The notes below the pieces were generated by a model, which saw only the letters and a program-made list of their open reading frames with translations, was not told the DNA's origin and made no database searches. A program made the translations under genes and the position numbers. 17,469 nt of DNA from an uncultured Dorea sp. Its GTDB lineage: Bacteria > Bacillota > Clostridia > Lachnospirales > Lachnospiraceae. The stretch lies in assembly GCA_910587575.1 (NCBI GenBank), contig CAJULU010000042.1:23040-40508 (forward strand). Direction: 5' to 3'. How positions within the stretch are numbered: position 1 is the first letter of the stretch; each line of letters begins with the position of its first letter. Positions 14,706-17,469 of this stretch are shown here, piece after piece.

Positions 14706-14758
14706 GGCTGTCCAGAAAACGTTAATAGTACAGAAAAACGTTTTCAAGACAGCCTTTT
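14706..14758. terminator. Two-tier hairpin, bidirectional terminator between apbE and the next gene
   Basis: Outer arms GGCTGTC (14706-14712) and GACAGCC (14748-14754) enclose a second stem, GAAAACGTT (14715-14723) with AACGTTTTC (14737-14745). TTTT follows on the plus strand, and a T6 run at 14697-14703 follows on the minus strand. It serves two convergent genes. Confidence 0.85.
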
Positions 14759-14771
14759 CTGGCTCAGAGAC

Positions 14772-15407
14772 TTAATAGTAAAAACCGCCGGCGCTAAACA
14801 GCATGGAGCCGAACAATGCAATGAATATGACATAGATTACCAGCACGACACCCATGATAACCAGCTGTGCCCGGCAGAAATTCCTGCGGTTCACGTTCGT
14901 CGTCTTGCTGAATGCCCACACGAAGTAAAGTACGATGCCCACGCATGGAATCATTGCCGCTAACAGAGTAAGAAGCCAGTCACCCATGCTCATCGGAGAG
15001 GAATCCTGTCCCGGTTCATACATCTGATTGTACTGATTCCCGGTATTATAGTTATAATTATCCTGGTAATGATATCCATTGTTCTGGCCATAGTTCTGAT
15101 TCTGGTTATAATTCTGATTATAGTTCTGGTTCTGGCTGTAATTCTGATTATAACCGCCATACTGATAGCCGCCGCCTGGCTGACCGTTGTTTGCATTCTG
15201 ACTGGTATATGGATACTGGCCGGAACTGGAATTGCCCGGCTGCTCTCCTGCATTGGGATCCGTATACTGTCCTGCCGCCTCCGAAGCCTGGGCTGACTGC
15301 CCGCTTACAGCCGCATCTGCTGCCGGCTGGCCTGACGTACTGAATCCGTCAGCCGTCTGACCGGAACCGTTATTCTCCTTTGGTGTATTATCGTAATTAT
15401 TGTCCAT
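14772..15407 (-). CDS. Membrane protein with a long Q/N/Y/G-rich N-terminal tail
   Basis: The 211-residue protein starts at the ATG at 15405-15407, with AGGAGG 7 nt upstream; the upstream in-frame extension lacks support. Residues 1-140 are low complexity: an S/G/Q/A-rich first half, then a stretch of Gln, Asn and Tyr (about 80-130) with recurring NQNYNQN units. The C-terminal part has two membrane helices (about 143-165 and 181-202) joined by a short loop, FSKTTNVNRRNFCRAQ. This resembles small clostridial membrane proteins whose N-terminal part is often a zinc ribbon or a Pro/Gly-rich tail. No function is known to me. The tail is presumably cytoplasmic, given the basic loop, but that is inference. 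It has its own TTGAAA/TAGAAT promoter and shares a terminator with apbE. Confidence 0.85.
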   Translation of the reverse strand: MDNNYDNTPKENNGSGQTADGFSTSGQPAADAAVSGQSAQASEAAGQYTDPNAGEQPGNSSSGQYPYTSQNANNGQPGGGYQYGGYNQNYSQNQNYNQNYNQNQNYGQNNGYHYQDNYNYNTGNQYNQMYEPGQDSSPMSMGDWLLTLLAAMIPCVGIVLYFVWAFSKTTNVNRRNFCRAQLVIMGVVLVIYVIFIALFGSMLFSAGGFYY

Positions 15408-15447
15408 GGTACAACCTCCTCGTACTGCTCTAATTGCTTTCCTGTTT

Positions 15448-15476
15448 ATTCTACCACGGAAAAGATATAATTTCAA
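15448..15476 (-). promoter_or_regulatory. Promoter of the Q/N/Y-rich membrane protein gene
   Basis: On the minus strand, -35 TTGAAA (15471-15476) and -10 TAGAAT (15448-15453) are 17 bp apart, about 40 nt before the ATG. Confidence 0.78.
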
Positions 15477-15503
15477 TCCGTAAACCCTTTCTCTTAAACA
15501 CCC

Positions 15504-15532
15504 TTGATTCGGAAACCGCCTATTGGTATAAT
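15504..15532 (+). promoter_or_regulatory. Plus-strand promoter with no intact gene behind it
   Basis: TTGATT (15504-15509), a 17-bp spacer, then a perfect TATAAT (15527-15532). It is divergent from the preceding promoter, with 27 bp between the two -35 boxes. It reads into a leader repeat and a short ORF that runs into the 3' end of the opposing DUF2752 gene. Confidence 0.65.
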
Positions 15533-15538
15533 GAGAAT

Positions 15539-15586
15539 ACCATAGATAACGCATATCATAGAAAGCACACATCATAGAAAGCAGGT
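15539..15586 (+). repeat. 16-bp tandem repeat in the leader after the plus-strand promoter
   Basis: ATCATAGAAAGCA occurs at 15555-15567 and again at 15571-15583, a 16-bp period, with a decayed copy in front (15539-15554). The last copy ends in AGGTG, which resembles a ribosome binding site. Confidence 0.7.
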
Positions 15587-15592
15587 GAAAAT

Positions 15593-15736
15593 ATATCAGA
15601 AAAAGAGATGATCAAGATATCCGTCGAAGAATTTTCCAGAATCCAACGATATATGCGATTATGTGATAAAACTTCGGTCATAAGACCGCCTTCTATTTCC
15701 CCAAATGCAGCAGATTCCCGCCATAAAAACTCATAG
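15593..15736 (+). pseudogene. Possible broken or truncated small gene
   Basis: From an ATA at 15593, 5 nt after AGGTG, an open frame reads SEKEMIKISVEEFSRIQRYM and on through RLCDKTSV, then changes to Pro/Ser-rich residues where it crosses the end of the DUF2752 gene, and stops at 15736. The first in-frame ATG is at 15608-15610, which lacks a ribosome site. The first 27 residues have a natural, helix-like composition, unlike the rest. The layout (good promoter, good ribosome site, no proper start codon, short frame) suggests a gene that lost its start and its 3' part. I do not recognise the family. It may also be chance. Confidence 0.3.
15668..15688 (-). terminator. Weak hairpin after the DUF2752 gene
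   Basis: On the minus strand CGGTC-TTAT-GACCG (15675-15688) is followed by AAG and TTTT, 4 nt after the DUF2752 stop. With a 5-bp stem and a short T-run, it is a plausible but weak end for the rnf transcript. Confidence 0.45.
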
Positions 15737-16139
15737 GCGGCTCCCCTGGAAAATACCGGAACATCCTCCACAGATAAACCAGAATCGTCAGAACCAGAAT
15801 CAGAATGAGCAGAATCTTAAGCCCCCTTCCCATCCGGCCTTTCCGAAAATAGCGATTCCAGAAGAAAAGCAGCAGCCAGGCAGCAATCGGATAAATCATG
15901 GGATGAACCCGAAATGCACCTGCAAAATCCAGCCGGAGCAGCCGGAAGCCTGCCCTGGTAAGCCCGCAGCCCGGACAGGGAAATCCCGTAATCACCACCA
16001 TCGGGCACAGACTGTAAAGAAAATACTTCCCCAACACAAAATAGGCGATTACTAACATAACCGCCCATTTTGCATCCTTCATATCTTTCCACAGCAAGCC
16101 CAAAGCTTCCCGTACTGCCTGTAAGATACTCCGTTTCAT
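15693..16139 (-). CDS. DUF2752 membrane protein
   Basis: A 148-residue protein with an amphipathic N-terminus, three to four hydrophobic stretches (about 25-50, 72-95, 107-125) and the family motif GFPCPGCGLTRAG (52-64), preceded by C45. HP at 79-80 sits at the usual place in the second helix. The family function is not known. The start chosen is ATG at 16137-16139, because the longer in-frame version would overlap the rnfB end and has no better ribosome site (AGGA, 9 nt upstream). It begins 11 nt after the rnfB stop, so it is probably co-transcribed at the end of the rnf operon. Its CPxCG motif could bind a metal or take part in redox, but nothing in the sequence shows this. Confidence 0.9.
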   Translation of the reverse strand: MKRSILQAVREALGLLWKDMKDAKWAVMLVIAYFVLGKYFLYSLCPMVVITGFPCPGCGLTRAGFRLLRLDFAGAFRVHPMIYPIAAWLLLFFWNRYFRKGRMGRGLKILLILILVLTILVYLWRMFRYFPGEPPMSFYGGNLLHLGK

Positions 16140-16150
16140 CTGCCGCAATC

Positions 16151-16942
16151 CTATCTGATACACTTCTTGGGACACTTCTCGGCACACTTGCCGCAATCCG
16201 TACATTTCTCCGGATCAATATGCGCAACGTTGCCTTCTACCTTGATTGCATCCGACTCACAGACCTTCTCGCACATCTTACAGCCGATACATCCCACGGA
16301 GCAGGCCTTCATGACATCCTTCCCCTTATCCCTGGAACTGCACTGTACCAGATGGTTCTGGTCATACGGCACAAGTTCAATCAGCTTCTTCGGACATACG
16401 GCAATACATTTTCCGCATGCCTTACATTCTTCCTTATCCACAACGGCAACCCCGTCCACAATATGGATGGCGTCAAACGGACAGGCCTTCACACAGCTTC
16501 CCTCGCCAAGACATCCGTAATTACAGGACTTCGGCCCTCCTGCCTGCATCATGTTCACCATCACACAGTCATTCAGTCCGTGATACTCATAGTCCTTCCC
16601 TGCCTTGTCACAGGTTCCCGCACATTTGACGAATGCAACCTGCCTGGCCTGTGAACCGGCTTCCACGCCCATGATGGCCCCGATCTTCTCCGCAACCGGC
16701 GCACCGCCTACCGGACAGCCGCCAATCTCGGCCTCGCCCTTGACGATCGCCGCCGCAAGGCCGGAACAGCCTGCATAACCGCAGCCGCCGCAGTTATTAC
16801 CCGGAAGCACTCCCGTAATGGCTTCCTCTCTCTCGTCTACCTCTACCGCAAATTTCTTGCCTGCGACTCCCAGGAACACACCAATGAACAGACCGGTGCC
16901 GCCCACGATCACAGCAGCAATGATAATACCTGTAATACTCAT
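16151..16942 (-). CDS. rnfB: Rnf electron transport complex subunit B (ferredoxin-type)
   Basis: A 263-residue protein with an N-terminal membrane helix (3-26), then the Fe-S domain NNCGGCGYAGCSG with C51, C54, C59 and C76. A further Cys-bearing segment (C107, C111, C126) follows, and then several ferredoxin-type groups: C140/144/150/154, C173/176/179/183, C214/218/221/224/228 and C247/250/253/257. RnfB accepts electrons from reduced ferredoxin and passes them into the Rnf complex, which pumps Na+ or H+ while reducing NAD+. The start at 16940-16942 has GGAGGG about 8 nt upstream and gives the standard MSITGIIIAA opening; the longer frame from 16987 overlaps rnfA and is rejected. It follows rnfA by 13 nt, in the clostridial C-D-G-E-A-B order. 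Confidence 0.96.
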   Translation of the reverse strand: MSITGIIIAAVIVGGTGLFIGVFLGVAGKKFAVEVDEREEAITGVLPGNNCGGCGYAGCSGLAAAIVKGEAEIGGCPVGGAPVAEKIGAIMGVEAGSQARQVAFVKCAGTCDKAGKDYEYHGLNDCVMVNMMQAGGPKSCNYGCLGEGSCVKACPFDAIHIVDGVAVVDKEECKACGKCIAVCPKKLIELVPYDQNHLVQCSSRDKGKDVMKACSVGCIGCKMCEKVCESDAIKVEGNVAHIDPEKCTDCGKCAEKCPKKCIR

Positions 16943-16955
16943 CGTACGCTCCCTC

Positions 16956-17469
16956 CTATATGAGTCCCGAGAATCCACAGAACGCAATCGCCATAAGAGT
17001 TGCTGTCACCAGCACAATCGGCGTTCCCTGGAAGGACTCTGAAATGTCGTTGTATTCAATCTTCTCCCGGATTCCTGCCATGATCACGATAGCGATTAAG
17101 AATCCGACAGATGTTCCGATACCATTAATGACGCCCTGAAGGACGCTGTACTCCTTCTGTACGTTCGTCAGTGCCACACCAAGTACCGCACAGTTTGTGG
17201 TAATCAGAGGCAGATACACACCCAGCGCATTATAAAGAGGGGGCATTGCCTTTTTTAAGAACATCTCAACAAACTGAACCAATGAAGCAATAACTACAAT
17301 AAATACAATTGTATTAAGGTAGGTAAGTTCAAACGGTATCAATATAAAATCATATATTAAACTACATATAGCAGAAGCTACTGTAATAACACCAATAACA
17401 GCACCACCCATACCTGCTGCTGTGTTGATTTTCTTAGACACACCCAAGAAAGGACACAGACCTAAAAAC
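16956..17469 (-). CDS. rnfA: Rnf complex subunit A, membrane protein (5' end outside the window)
   Basis: The visible 170 residues begin in FLGLCPFLGVSKKINTA, a hallmark of RnfA/RsxA, and continue through several membrane helices, including YLNTIVFIVVIASLVQFVEMFLKK, YLPLITTNCAVLGVAL (the second conserved Cys motif) and TLMAIAFCGFSGLI at the C-terminus. About 20 residues are missing at the start; the frame is open to the window edge, so the TTG near 17447 is not the true start. RnfA pairs with RnfE and carries a [2Fe-2S] cluster in the membrane through the two Cys motifs, linking the cytoplasmic RnfB to the outer flavin subunits. rnfB follows 13 nt later. Confidence 0.95.
   Translation of the reverse strand, partial: FLGLCPFLGVSKKINTAAGMGGAVIGVITVASAICSLIYDFILIPFELTYLNTIVFIVVIASLVQFVEMFLKKAMPPLYNALGVYLPLITTNCAVLGVALTNVQKEYSVLQGVINGIGTSVGFLIAIVIMAGIREKIEYNDISESFQGTPIVLVTATLMAIAFCGFSGLI

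Noticed and set aside
15408..15575. Extension of the Q/N/Y-rich protein by 56 residues upstream
   Set aside because: It would run through the promoter and leader; the ATG at 15405-15407 has AGGAGG at ideal spacing.
15556..15771. 71-codon minus-strand frame crossing the DUF2752 end
   Set aside because: No ribosome site, overlaps a real gene in another frame, and crosses the hairpin after the DUF2752 stop.
16943..16987. Longer rnfB start overlapping rnfA
   Set aside because: The ATG at 16940-16942 has a good ribosome site and gives the usual membrane-helix start; the extension is charged and atypical.

Overview
The window looks like a chromosomal segment of a spore-forming anaerobic Clostridia bacterium, most likely a Lachnospiraceae gut commensal. 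The reasons are strong AGGAGG ribosome binding sites, a GerW (YtfJ) sporulation gene, an Rnf complex in the clostridial ...A-B order, a Gx transporter/NusG-II pair, and several TTG starts. The genus cannot be told from the sequence alone. Almost everything lies on the minus strand; apbE is the only secure plus-strand gene. No rRNA, tRNA, CRISPR array, transposase or phage gene was seen.

Left part (1-2890, read right to left): an ABC-type ATPase, a six-helix permease, a membrane-anchored protein with an HExxH zinc-protease signature, and the first 44 residues of a two-component response regulator. The first three overlap or nearly touch. The promoter region in front of the ATPase carries TTAAG half-sites 11 and 22 bp apart, in the place of a -35 element, as expected for a PhoB/OmpR-type regulator. 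The module may therefore be controlled by the regulator at its own end. A 35-bp tandem repeat spans the stop codon of the protease-like gene.

Middle part (2919-10311): a 45-residue membrane peptide gene, then a tightly packed run consisting of U32 peptidase-family protein, SEDS glycosyltransferase (FtsW/RodA/SpoVE type), class B penicillin-binding protein, a small conserved protein, a DUF2953 protein (YtfI-like) and GerW. A hairpin-T7 terminator closes the run just after gerW. The SEDS and PBP genes form a glycan polymerase/transpeptidase pair and overlap by 164 nt in different frames. The YtfI-like protein carries an expanded, highly charged 11-residue repeat.

Right-middle part (10363-13653): zapA has its own promoter and terminator. 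Upstream of it lie ruvB and ruvA, preceded by a Gx transporter and a NusG domain II protein that resemble the EetB/EetA pair of flavin-based extracellular electron transfer loci. These four read from one good promoter, which is divergent from that of apbE (13694-14686), a lipoprotein flavinyltransferase that attaches FMN to extracytoplasmic redox proteins.

Right end (14706-17469): a bidirectional hairpin terminator, a Q/N/Y-rich two-helix membrane protein, a divergent promoter pair with a leader repeat and a possible broken plus-strand gene, a DUF2752 membrane protein, rnfB, and rnfA, which runs off the window. ApbE is the enzyme that flavinylates RnfD and RnfG, so redox genes (Rnf, ApbE, NusG-II, Gx) cluster in the right third.
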